Program-made: the position numbers and the translations under genes
Origin: Emcibacter sp. SYSU 3D8
GTDB taxonomy: Bacteria > Pseudomonadota > Alphaproteobacteria > SMXS01
Assembly (NCBI RefSeq): GCF_039655875.1
Contig: NZ_JBBYXK010000001.1
Span: forward strand, 930,001 to 994,000
Length of the DNA stretch: 64,000 nt
Reading direction: 5' to 3'
Shown here: positions 8,301 to 16,112 of the stretch, in pieces
Position numbering within the stretch: position 1 is the first letter of the stretch
Layout of the letters: every line of letters begins with the position of its first letter
The notes under the pieces: model-generated
What the model saw: the letters and a program-made list of their open reading frames with translations, nothing else
Told to the model about the DNA's origin: nothing
Databases searched by the model: none

Positions 8301-9218
8301 ATGATCGACAATGCTCTCCGTCGCGCCGCTGCCCAGATCAAGGAAGCCCAGGCGCGAACTCCCGTCATCAAGGCGTTCTTCGACGACGCCACATTCACGG
8401 TTTCCTATGTCGTGCACGACGCAGCGACCAAGCGCGCGGCGATCATCGACAGCGTGCTCGATTATGATCCCGCTTCCGGCCACACCGCGCACACCTCCGC
8501 CGATGCCATCATCGCCTATGTGACCGGGCATGGCCTGGAAGTCGAATGGCTGCTCGAGACGCATGCCCATGCCGACCATCTGTCGGCCGCGCCCTATCTG
8601 CAGCAGGTGCTGGGCGGCAAGCTGGCCATCGGGGCGCAGATAACCGTCGTCCAGGAAACGTTCGGCAAGCTGTTCAACGCGGGGACCGAATTCGCCCGGG
8701 ACGGCTCGGATTTCGACAAGCTGTTCACCGACGGCGAGCAATTCAGGATTGGCGGGCTCGACGCCATCGCGCTGCATGTGCCGGGTCACACGCCGGCTGA
8801 CATGGCCTATGTGATCGGTGACGCGGCCTTCGTCGGCGACACCCTGTTCATGCCCGATTATGGCACCGCCCGCGCCGACTTTCCCGGCGGCGACGCGCGG
8901 CAGCTCTACCGTTCGATCCGGCTGTTGCTGTCCCTGCCCGATCACACGCGCCTGTTCATGTGCCACGATTACAAGGCGCCCGGCCGCGACCATTACGAGT
9001 GGCAGACGACGGTGGCCGAACAGCGTGCGGGCAATGTCCACGTCCATGAGGGCATCAGCGAGGATAGCTTTGCCGAGATGCGGGCCACCCGCGATGCGGC
9101 GCTGGGCATGCCGCGCCTGATCCTGCCATCCGTGCAGGTCAACATGCGTGGCGGGCATCTGCCGCCGGTGGAGGAAAATGGCGTGAGGTATCTCAAGATC
9201 CCGCTGGACGCGGTGTGA
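8301..9218 (+). CDS. Persulfide dioxygenase (ETHE1/Blh-type metallo-beta-lactamase fold)
   Basis: A 305-residue MBL-fold enzyme that oxidises glutathione persulfide to sulfite with a single iron. The metal motif THAHADH is at residues 87-93, followed by PGHTPADMAY and GDTLF, which supply the remaining ligands. The C-terminal ILPSVQVNMRGGHLP is typical of the Blh/ETHE1-like group found under BigR control. In the Blh proteins of Xylella and Agrobacterium this domain is preceded by a DUF442 rhodanese/phosphatase-like domain. Here that domain is absent and is fused to the next gene instead. The RBS is AAGGCAG before the ATG. It is cytoplasmic and the first gene of a two-gene operon with SQR. Confidence 0.9.
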   Translation: MIDNALRRAAAQIKEAQARTPVIKAFFDDATFTVSYVVHDAATKRAAIIDSVLDYDPASGHTAHTSADAIIAYVTGHGLEVEWLLETHAHADHLSAAPYLQQVLGGKLAIGAQITVVQETFGKLFNAGTEFARDGSDFDKLFTDGEQFRIGGLDAIALHVPGHTPADMAYVIGDAAFVGDTLFMPDYGTARADFPGGDARQLYRSIRLLLSLPDHTRLFMCHDYKAPGRDHYEWQTTVAEQRAGNVHVHEGISEDSFAEMRATRDAALGMPRLILPSVQVNMRGGHLPPVEENGVRYLKIPLDAV

Positions 9219-9264
9219 GACATAGCGGCGAAGGCAGGACGGCAATACCGGCAGGAGAAACCCG

Positions 9265-10845
9265 ATGAAGTACAAAGAAGTCGAACCAGGCTTTAATGTC
9301 TCGCCCCAGTTGCCGCCCGACCGCCTGGCGGAGCTTGCCAGTCGCGGATTCCGATCGGTCATCTGCAATCGGCCCGACGGCGAGGAGCCGGGGCAGCCGA
9401 GCGCGGAGACGATGCGGGCCGCCGCCGAAGCCGCCGGTCTCCAGTTCACGGCGATCCCGGTTGTCGGCGGCGCCATTGGCGACGCCGACGTGGCCCGGAT
9501 GGCCGCGGCCCTGGCCGAACTTCCCCGTCCCATCCTGGCCTATTGCAGATCCGGCGCACGCTCCGCGAAACTGTGGGAACTGGCGCAGGACAAGAATCCC
9601 CCGGCGCAGTACGACGTTGTGATCGTGGGCGGGGGCAGCGCCGGCATTGCGTCGGCGGCCAGCCTGCTCCGGCGCAGGCCCGGCCTGAGCATCGCCATCA
9701 TCGAACCCTCCGATGTTCACTATTACCAGCCCGGCTGGACTCTCGTCGGCGCCGGCGTCTTCACCCCGGAGGTTACAAGGCGCGCGACCGCGACCGTGAT
9801 TCCGGACGGTTGCACCTGGATCAGGGAATCCGCAGCCTCATTCGAGCCGGAATCCAACGCGGTGCGGCTTGCGGACGGAACACGGGTCAAATACCGGATT
9901 CTCGTCGCAGCGCCGGGCCTGAAGCTGGACTGGGACGCCATCCCCGGACTCAGCGAAACGCTGGGCAAAAACGGCGTCACGTCCAATTACAGGTACGACC
10001 TCGCGCCCTATACCTACAAGCTTGCCTGCGAGCTTTCCTCGGGCCGCGCCCTGTTTACCCAACCGCCCATGCCCATCAAGTGCGCGGGTGCGCCGCAGAA
10101 GGCGATGTATCTGAGCTGCGATCTCTGGCGCCGCGCCGGGAAACTCGGGAACATCGATGTCCAGTTCCATACGGCCGGCGCCGTGCTGTTCGGCGTGGCG
10201 GCCTACGTGCCCGCATTGAACGACTATGTTCAACGGTACGGAATCACGCTGAACCTGGAATCACGTCTGACTGCTGTCGACGGCAACGCCAGGGTCGCGA
10301 CCTTCGAGCACAAGGGTCCTGACGGCGCCGTCGCACACACCGAACAGCCGTTCGACATGCTGCACGCCGTGCCGCCTCAACTGGCCCCGGACTTCATCCG
10401 GTCCAGCGCGCTCGCGGGCGCCAGCGGATTCGTGGAGGTCGATGACGCGACCCTGCAGCATGCGCGCTACCCGAATGTCTTTGGCCTTGGCGATGCCTGC
10501 TCCGCCCCCAACGCAAAGACCGCCGCCGCCGCACGCAAGCAGGCCCCGGTCGTCGCCGAAAACGCACTCGCCGTGCTTGATGGCGCACCGCCGATCGCCG
10601 TCTACGACGGATATGGCAGCTGTCCGCTGACCGTCGAGCGCGGTCGGATCGTGCTGGCCGAGTTCGGTTATGGGGGCAAGCTCCTGCCCAGCTTCCCGAA
10701 ATGGCTGATCGACGGCACCCGCCCGAGCCGGGCCGCCTGGTTCCTGAAGGACCGGATCCTGCCCGCCCTGTACTGGCGAGGCATGCTCAAGGGCCGCGAA
10801 TGGCTGGCCAAGCCAGCCCACAAGCCCCTGGTTCCATCAGACTGA
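9265..10845 (+). CDS. DUF442 (phosphatase/rhodanese-like) - sulfide:quinone oxidoreductase fusion
   Basis: A 526-residue fusion. Residues 1-108 form a DUF442/TIGR01244 domain with a CRSGARS active loop at Cys94. From about residue 115 it is a flavoprotein with the FAD motif VGGGSAG (121-127). The flavoprotein part resembles mitochondrial-type (type II) SQR: Cys273 in IKCAGAPQK and Cys412 in GDACSAPNAKTAAA match the two redox cysteines of human SQOR. It would oxidise sulfide to a persulfide and pass electrons to quinone at the inner membrane. The rhodanese-like domain could shuttle the sulfane sulfur. It lies 46 bases after the persulfide dioxygenase gene, its natural partner. The C-terminal segment (FLKDRILPALYWRGMLKG) is typical for membrane association. 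Confidence 0.9.
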   Translation: MKYKEVEPGFNVSPQLPPDRLAELASRGFRSVICNRPDGEEPGQPSAETMRAAAEAAGLQFTAIPVVGGAIGDADVARMAAALAELPRPILAYCRSGARSAKLWELAQDKNPPAQYDVVIVGGGSAGIASAASLLRRRPGLSIAIIEPSDVHYYQPGWTLVGAGVFTPEVTRRATATVIPDGCTWIRESAASFEPESNAVRLADGTRVKYRILVAAPGLKLDWDAIPGLSETLGKNGVTSNYRYDLAPYTYKLACELSSGRALFTQPPMPIKCAGAPQKAMYLSCDLWRRAGKLGNIDVQFHTAGAVLFGVAAYVPALNDYVQRYGITLNLESRLTAVDGNARVATFEHKGPDGAVAHTEQPFDMLHAVPPQLAPDFIRSSALAGASGFVEVDDATLQHARYPNVFGLGDACSAPNAKTAAAARKQAPVVAENALAVLDGAPPIAVYDGYGSCPLTVERGRIVLAEFGYGGKLLPSFPKWLIDGTRPSRAAWFLKDRILPALYWRGMLKGREWLAKPAHKPLVPSD

Positions 10846-10853
10846 CAGCCGTT

Positions 10854-10875
10854 GCCGCTCGCGCAGGCGAGCGGC
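10854..10875. terminator. Bidirectional hairpin after the SQR fusion gene
   Basis: GCCGCTCGC, loop GCAG, GCGAGCGGC: a perfect nine-pair stem in the 38-base gap between the convergent SQR fusion and phosphotransferase genes. No T-run is present on either side, but the position suits a shared terminator. Confidence 0.6.
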
Positions 10876-10883
10876 GGCATCCC

Positions 10884-11960
10884 TCACCCGGCCGCGCCGG
10901 CCTTGCGCGCCTCTTCCCAGCCGGCTTCCGACAGCGGACGAACGCGGGCCGCGTTGGCGGCAGCGTTGGGATCGTTGGCCGTGCCGTCGCGGGCGCGCCC
11001 GACAATCCCCTGCACGATGGCCGCGATGCGGAACAGGTTGTAGGCCTTGTAGAAGTGAACGTTCTCCAGCGGCGGACGGCCGGCACGCTCGCAGTAGAGG
11101 GCGATATAGTCCTCGAATGACGGAATGCCGAGCGCCTCGAGATCGACACCCGCCAGGTTGGGCCGGCCGGACTTCGGCTTGGGCCCATAATAGTTCAACG
11201 TGTTGTAGGTCAGGTCGCCCAGCGGATGGCCGAGGGTGCTGATTTCCCAGTCGAGCACAGCCATTACCCTGGGCTCGGTCGGGTGAAACATGATGTTGTG
11301 GAGCGCGTAATCGCCGTGGACGATCGTGGTCTCGTCGCCTGCCGGGATGTTTTCGGGCAGCCAGGCCATCAGCTTGTTCATGGCCTCGACGGTCTCCGTC
11401 TCGGAGGCCACGTACTGCTTGGACCAACGCGAAATCTGCCGGGCGAAGTAATTACCCGGACGGCCGAAATCCTCTAGACCCAGCGCAACCGGATCGTAGG
11501 AATGCAGCTTGGCCATCGTGGCGTTCATGCTGTCATACATCTTCGAGCGGTCGGACTTGCTGACGTCGGGCATGCTCGGATCCCAGAACACCCGGCCCGG
11601 CATGAAGCTCATGATGTAGAATGGTGTGCCGGTGACGGTTTCGTCCTCGCACAGCACATAGGCGCGCGGCACCGGAAAGTCGGTCTGGTTGAGCGCCTTG
11701 ATAACCCGGAACTCGCGGTCGACGGCGTGGGCCGACGGCAACAGCTTCCCCGGCGGTTTGCGGCGCATGACATACGAGCCCGACGGCGCATCGAGGCGGT
11801 AAGTGGGGTTGGACTGGCCACCGGCGAACTGGCCGACGGTCAGCGGCCCGCGAAAGCCCTCGACATGCTCTTCCATGTAGCGCTCCAGCTTCTTCGCATC
11901 GAAGCGGTGGCGCTCGGCGACGTCGACAGTCTCGCCCTGGGATACTTTCATTTCGGCCAT
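10884..11960 (-). CDS. APH-type phosphotransferase, ACAD10/11 kinase-domain-like
   Basis: A 358-residue aminoglycoside-phosphotransferase-fold kinase. The GGQSNPTYRL glycine loop (about residue 47), the catalytic IVHGDYALHNIMF (HGDxxxxN) and the metal-binding VLDWEISTLGHPLGDL are all intact. This subgroup is not an antibiotic-resistance kinase. It corresponds to the N-terminal kinase domain of eukaryotic ACAD10/ACAD11, where it phosphorylates hydroxyacyl-CoA before the dehydrogenase domain acts. A dehydrogenase of the matching type lies one gene upstream at 13002-14294, as expected for a split version. It follows the luciferase-like gene by 17 bases, so it is the last gene of the minus-strand cluster and ends at the hairpin 10854-10875. 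Confidence 0.88.
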   Translation of the reverse strand: MAEMKVSQGETVDVAERHRFDAKKLERYMEEHVEGFRGPLTVGQFAGGQSNPTYRLDAPSGSYVMRRKPPGKLLPSAHAVDREFRVIKALNQTDFPVPRAYVLCEDETVTGTPFYIMSFMPGRVFWDPSMPDVSKSDRSKMYDSMNATMAKLHSYDPVALGLEDFGRPGNYFARQISRWSKQYVASETETVEAMNKLMAWLPENIPAGDETTIVHGDYALHNIMFHPTEPRVMAVLDWEISTLGHPLGDLTYNTLNYYGPKPKSGRPNLAGVDLEALGIPSFEDYIALYCERAGRPPLENVHFYKAYNLFRIAAIVQGIVGRARDGTANDPNAAANAARVRPLSEAGWEEARKAGAAG

Positions 11961-11977
11961 GGTAGCTCCTTCAGATC

Positions 11978-12886
11978 TCAGGCGAACGCCGCGAACAACT
12001 CGTCCGCCGCCTTGGTCATGCCGCCGGAGGTCGACGACGGCACCAGGATGGGTGTGGTGATGCCCGCCTCGCGCCGGGCCTCAACGCCCTCGCGCACCTC
12101 GGCGGCACTGCCGAACAGCGTCACGTCGGACAGCCAGCGGTCGCCGGCCACATGGGCGAGCGTATCACCCTTGCCGTCGGCGATTGCCTGCTCGACCGCG
12201 GACATTTCCGCTTCGTAACCCGCCGCCCGCCAGTAGTTCCGGTAGTTGGGCAGGGTCAGATACATGCGCAGCGTGCGGCGATGGACTTCCTTCGCTGCTT
12301 CCTTGTCGTCGCTGATCACGGTCGGGATCATCACCGCGGTCGTAAACCCGGCGATACGCGCCGATTGCGGAATCTCGGCTATCTGGGTGGGCGTGTAGCT
12401 GCGCGCGGCATTTGCCCAGACGGCGCCCTGCGCCACTTCGGCGGCGAGTGCCAGCATCTTCGAGCGCAGAGTGGCGAGGATGATCGGCGGCAGCGTCCCG
12501 GAATCCGCCTCGGCCGCACGCATGGCGGCCACGTAGTCGCGGGTATCGCTGACCGGCTGATTGCGCCCCTCGACCCCGAACTGAACACGGGACACCTCGT
12601 GGCTGACCCCAAGTCCCAGCCGGAAACGGCCATTGCCGATCTCGTGCAGATAATTGGCGATGCGCGCCATCTCGCGCGGGTTGATGTAGTAGATCGGCTG
12701 GATCGACGTCGCCACCTCGATGGTCGAGGTCGCCTCCAGCACCGACTGGCAGAACTGCATGGCCGCCGCCAGGCTGGGCACATAGATGCCCGTGAAGCCA
12801 CGCTTTTCGGCCTCCCGGGCCAGTTCAACCATCTTCACACGCCTACCCGGCGTGGCGACGAGCGTGATCGCCGGCATTTGCGTCAT
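11978..12886 (-). CDS. LLM-class (luciferase-like) flavin/F420 oxidoreductase
   Basis: A 302-residue TIM-barrel oxidoreductase of the bacterial luciferase-like superfamily. Typical features are TLVATPGRRVKMVELAREAEKRGFTGIYVPS at the N-terminus (split here only by description), the GRFRLGLGVSHEV segment at about residue 90, and the C-terminal DVTLFGSAAEVREGVEARR. The cofactor (FMN or F420) cannot be decided from sequence. Related genes occur beside acyl-CoA dehydrogenases in catabolic clusters. It lies between the phosphotransferase (17 bases downstream) and the acyl-CoA dehydrogenase (115 bases upstream, with a dispersed repeat between). Substrate unknown. Confidence 0.8.
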   Translation of the reverse strand: MTQMPAITLVATPGRRVKMVELAREAEKRGFTGIYVPSLAAAMQFCQSVLEATSTIEVATSIQPIYYINPREMARIANYLHEIGNGRFRLGLGVSHEVSRVQFGVEGRNQPVSDTRDYVAAMRAAEADSGTLPPIILATLRSKMLALAAEVAQGAVWANAARSYTPTQIAEIPQSARIAGFTTAVMIPTVISDDKEAAKEVHRRTLRMYLTLPNYRNYWRAAGYEAEMSAVEQAIADGKGDTLAHVAGDRWLSDVTLFGSAAEVREGVEARREAGITTPILVPSSTSGGMTKAADELFAAFA

Positions 12887-12921
12887 CGATGTTTCCCCCG
12901 ATTGGTGCGGCTGATCGAGCG

Positions 12922-12980
12922 CCCCTCACCCACCCGCTTCGCGGAATCCTCTCCCAGGAGAGAGGCTCGGGGCGAGAGGC
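12922..12980. repeat. Dispersed intergenic palindromic repeat (REP-like)
   Basis: The gap between the luciferase-like and acyl-CoA dehydrogenase genes holds the C-rich pattern CCCCTCACCC, then CCGCTTCGCGG, then a hairpin with arms CCTCTC and GAGAGG (12948-12965). The same layout recurs as a dispersed intergenic repeat in many GC-rich proteobacteria. It may attenuate read-through or stabilise the upstream mRNA. Confidence 0.6.
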
Positions 12981-13001
12981 GCCGTATCAGCGGCTCAAGT
13001 C

Positions 13002-14294
13002 TCAGACGTGCTCGACTTCCCGCTCGATCACATCGGCATAACGGCTCAGCGCCTCGGCGCGCTTCGACGGGATATGGGCGGTCGGGAACATACCGTTGGT
13101 GCCGTTGTATTCGCGCAGCACCTGACGGGCGACCGTGATCTTGTGGACCTCTGTCGGGCCATCGGCGAGCCCCATGTGGAAGCTCTCGGTGATGAGGTAC
13201 GAGAACGGCATTTCCGACGACACGCCGAGCGAGCCGTGCACCTGAAGGGCGCGGGAGGCGACATCATGAAGGACGCGCGGCATCATCGCCTTCACGGCGG
13301 CGATATCCTTGCGGACCATCATGTAGTCCTTGTACCGGTCGATCTTCCAGGCGGTCTGCAGCACCAGCAAACGGAAGGTCTGGATGTCGGTCCACGAATC
13401 CGAGATCTTCTCCTGCATCATCTGCTTGTTGGCCAGCAACTCGCCCTGGGTCTCGCGGGACAGCACGCGCTCGCACATCATGTCGAAGGCCAGCTTGGCC
13501 TTGCCGATGGTGCGCATGGCATGGTGGATGCGGCCGCCGCCGAGACGGGTCTGCGCCACCGCGAACGCCTTGCCGCGCTCGCCCAGGAGATTCTCCTTCG
13601 GCACACGCACATTCTCATAGCGGATATAGGCGTGAGTGCCGTGCTCCTCGCCGCCGATGCCGACATTGCGGATGATGTTCACGCCGGGGTGATCCTTCGG
13701 CACAAGGATCATGGACATGCGCTCGTAGGGCTTGGCGTCAGGGTCGGTCACCACCATGACGATCAGGAACTCGGCATAGCGGGCATTGGACGAGAACCAC
13801 TTCTCGCCGTTGATGACCCACTCGTTGCCGTCCAGCACCGCGCGGGTCTGGAACACCTTGGGATCGGCGCCGCCCTGCGGCTCGGTCATGGAATAGCAGG
13901 AGACGATCTCGTTGTTGAGCAACGGCTCCAGATATTTCTTCTTCTGTTCGGGCGTGCCGAAATGGGCGAGAATCTCCGAGTTGCCGGTATCGGGCGCCTG
14001 GGCGCCGAAGATGATCGGCGCGAATTTGGCGCGGCCGAGAATCTCGTTCATCAGGCCCAGCTTCACCTGGCCGTAGCCCTGACCGCCAAGGTCAGGACCC
14101 AGGTGACAGGCCCACAGCTTGCGCTTCTGCACTTCGGCCTGCAGCGGCTTGATCAGCTTGTTGCGCAGCGGATCCTTCATGTCGTTCGGATGCTTGATCA
14201 CATACTCGAGCGGCTCGACTTCGTTCTTCACGAAATCGGCGATCCAGTCGAGTTCCTTCTGGAATTCCGGATCGGTTTCAAATTCCCATGCCAT
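13002..14294 (-). CDS. Acyl-CoA dehydrogenase, ACAD10/11-like
   Basis: A 430-residue flavoprotein acyl-CoA dehydrogenase. FAD/substrate motifs include YSMTEPQGGADPKVFQT (about 137), WVINGEKWFSSNA and GRIHHAMRTIGKA. Near the C-terminus the usual Glu-Gly-Thr/Gly segment is replaced by LADGPTEVHKITVARQV, the DGP variant typical of the ACAD10/ACAD11 dehydrogenase domain. In that family the partner APH-type kinase is fused; here it is two genes downstream (10884-11960). The ATG at 14294 is chosen for GGGAGA ten bases upstream and because MAWEFETDPEF is the usual N-terminus. Cytoplasmic. Confidence 0.9.
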   Translation of the reverse strand: MAWEFETDPEFQKELDWIADFVKNEVEPLEYVIKHPNDMKDPLRNKLIKPLQAEVQKRKLWACHLGPDLGGQGYGQVKLGLMNEILGRAKFAPIIFGAQAPDTGNSEILAHFGTPEQKKKYLEPLLNNEIVSCYSMTEPQGGADPKVFQTRAVLDGNEWVINGEKWFSSNARYAEFLIVMVVTDPDAKPYERMSMILVPKDHPGVNIIRNVGIGGEEHGTHAYIRYENVRVPKENLLGERGKAFAVAQTRLGGGRIHHAMRTIGKAKLAFDMMCERVLSRETQGELLANKQMMQEKISDSWTDIQTFRLLVLQTAWKIDRYKDYMMVRKDIAAVKAMMPRVLHDVASRALQVHGSLGVSSEMPFSYLITESFHMGLADGPTEVHKITVARQVLREYNGTNGMFPTAHIPSKRAEALSRYADVIEREVEHV

Positions 14295-14447
14295 CTGGTC
14301 TTCTCCCTGAAGCAACCCGCAATCGGGCGCCATCGTTTCCCCAAAAAATGGTCGCGCCCGACTTTACGCCGGGCGCGCGGAGGATTGCCAGTGCTTGTTA
14401 CTGGGTAGGCCGATCGTATCACGCGCGCTCCAGGAACGCGGCGGGCC

Positions 14448-15824
14448 TCAGGCGTTCAGGTAGCTATCCAGCGTCTTGTGCAGCCGCCGGACTCGGATTT
14501 CTTGGTAGTTTCCAAGGGTTTGAGCAGTCTTCCGGGCGGCCTTGAAACCCTTCTGCTGCATCTCGAGATTGCCCGTGTCCTGATCGTAGACATGGCCGAG
14601 GAACGGGCCGATGCCGGGTACCGTCTCATAGGAGGTGCCGATGTCGATCTTGTAGGGCTCGGGCGCCTCGGGACGCTCCTGACCGGGCGCCAGTTCCTCA
14701 AGAAACAGCAGGTCGAAGATGGCGCTGTCCGGGTCCATGCCGTTGGGCCGGAACCGGTAGACCATGGGCAGCGATACGCCGGGGAACAGGAACATGTTCG
14801 GGAACAGGTGATACTCGATGGAATCGAGCATTTCGCTGTCGGACCGCGTCGACAGGTCGATACCCCGATCCTCGCCCAGCGTCTTGCGGAAATGGGCGGC
14901 GAGGAACGACCGGGCCGTCACGCCGTCCGGCACCTTGGTGCCCGGCGGCAGCATGCCCATGGCGTCGAGCAGCTCCTGCTCGGTCTGCGACTTGGTATAG
15001 CTCGGATCGGGGAACCCGAAGGTGTGGAAGAACCGTGTGACCCGTTCGCTGAAGATGTCGTACTGGGCATTGAGATTGGCCGAGAACGGCATGGCGTGGG
15101 CGTGCGTCTCCAGGCTGTGATAGGCCTCGACGAAGGCCTCCTGCGACGCCTTCCAGTTGGCCGGCAGGATCTTCTGGATGTGCAGCCGCACGTAACGATT
15201 GTCGAGCGGCCAGTTGGCGAAGTGCTCGGCCAGCGGCCCGATCCACTCCTCGAGCGGCATGGCGTTTTCGTCCATGTTGATGAAGTAGAAGCCGCCCCAC
15301 TTGGCGATCTTCACCTCGGGCAGCTTGAACTCCTCGTCGGTGACCTTGGGGAAATCCCAGCGGCAGGGGATTTCCTTCAGCGAGCCGTCCAGGTTCCAGG
15401 TCCAGCCATGGAACGGGCAGCGGAAATGCTGGACGCTGCCGGTCGAATCCGAGGGGCGCAGCTGGGTGCCGCGATGCAGGCACGAATTGACATAGGCCTT
15501 CACCTCGTCCGGCGCCGCGCGCACGACGATGATCGAATAATTGCCGATATCGTAGGTGTAATAGTCGCCCACTTCCGGGATGTGCTCGTCGCGGCAGGTC
15601 CATTGCCACGTCTTGTTCCACATCTTCGTCATCTCGAGGTCGAAGAATTCCTTCGAGGTGTAGCGTTCGAACGGAATGTCCTCGTCGCCCATATAGACGT
15701 AGTTCTCGGCGAGCAGTTGCGCCGGCAGCTCCCAGCCGTCCGAGAGGACCAGGTCCCTGGTGCTCGGACCCGGACAACGGGCCTCGCCCGGCTTCATGTT
15801 CGGCTGCGGATCGTAGATGTTCAT
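14448..15824 (-). CDS. Rieske non-heme iron oxygenase, alpha subunit (first of three)
   Basis: A 458-residue aromatic-ring-hydroxylating-type oxygenase large subunit. The Rieske [2Fe-2S] ligands are Cys115-x-His117 and Cys136-x2-His139. The catalytic iron ligands His236 and His241 lie in EAYHSLETHAHAM. A ferredoxin or reductase would be needed for electrons, but none is encoded nearby, nor is a small beta subunit. It is the first gene of the minus-strand cluster leading to the acyl-CoA dehydrogenase 153 bases downstream. The substrate is unknown; the neighbours suggest an acid or cyclic compound that is later activated as a CoA ester. Confidence 0.88.
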   Translation of the reverse strand: MNIYDPQPNMKPGEARCPGPSTRDLVLSDGWELPAQLLAENYVYMGDEDIPFERYTSKEFFDLEMTKMWNKTWQWTCRDEHIPEVGDYYTYDIGNYSIIVVRAAPDEVKAYVNSCLHRGTQLRPSDSTGSVQHFRCPFHGWTWNLDGSLKEIPCRWDFPKVTDEEFKLPEVKIAKWGGFYFINMDENAMPLEEWIGPLAEHFANWPLDNRYVRLHIQKILPANWKASQEAFVEAYHSLETHAHAMPFSANLNAQYDIFSERVTRFFHTFGFPDPSYTKSQTEQELLDAMGMLPPGTKVPDGVTARSFLAAHFRKTLGEDRGIDLSTRSDSEMLDSIEYHLFPNMFLFPGVSLPMVYRFRPNGMDPDSAIFDLLFLEELAPGQERPEAPEPYKIDIGTSYETVPGIGPFLGHVYDQDTGNLEMQQKGFKAARKTAQTLGNYQEIRVRRLHKTLDSYLNA

Positions 15825-15924
15825 CGGTCTTCCCCGTGGTGATCGTCAGTGGCGGACGGCCTTTCCCCAAGGCATCCGGCGGTCCCGAACGCTAACACAA
15901 TGGTCAGTCGTGCCCAAAAGGAAA

Positions 15925-15948
15925 GTCAGGCGCGATGGCTTGCCTGAC
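15925..15948. other. Short hairpin upstream of the Rieske gene
   Basis: GTCAGGC, ten-base loop, GCCTGAC: a perfect seven-pair inverted repeat about 100 bases upstream of the first Rieske gene and 165 bases before the TonB-receptor gene. It could be an operator; no regulator gene is adjacent. The 288-base gap holds nothing else except the Fur-like box. Confidence 0.35.
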
Positions 15949-16044
15949 AGGCCGACGCGCTTTTCCCGCGTGACGCGCTCGGCGCACACGGATGGACGGC
16001 ATATTCACGGAGTTCGGGGTGATGTCGCTCAGCACACCTCCCTG

Positions 16045-16063
16045 TGACAATCGTTCTCGATTG
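16045..16063. promoter_or_regulatory. Fur-like box upstream of the TonB-dependent receptor
   Basis: TGACAATCGTTCTCGATTG lies 49 bases before the receptor ATG. It contains the perfect inverted repeat CAATCG-TTCT-CGATTG (16048-16063). Its first 15 bases match the Fur-box-like TGAGAATCGTTCTCA at 13 positions. Iron control of a TonB receptor is expected. Confidence 0.5.
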
Positions 16064-16112
16064 ATGCTATGCACGCGGACCCGTCAATTTCCGCCGCGAA
16101 GCGTTGCCGTTC

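Noticed and set aside
10884-11960. APH-fold protein as an antibiotic-resistance kinase
   Set aside because: Sequence pattern and catabolic neighbours place it with ACAD10/11-type kinases, not aminoglycoside kinases.
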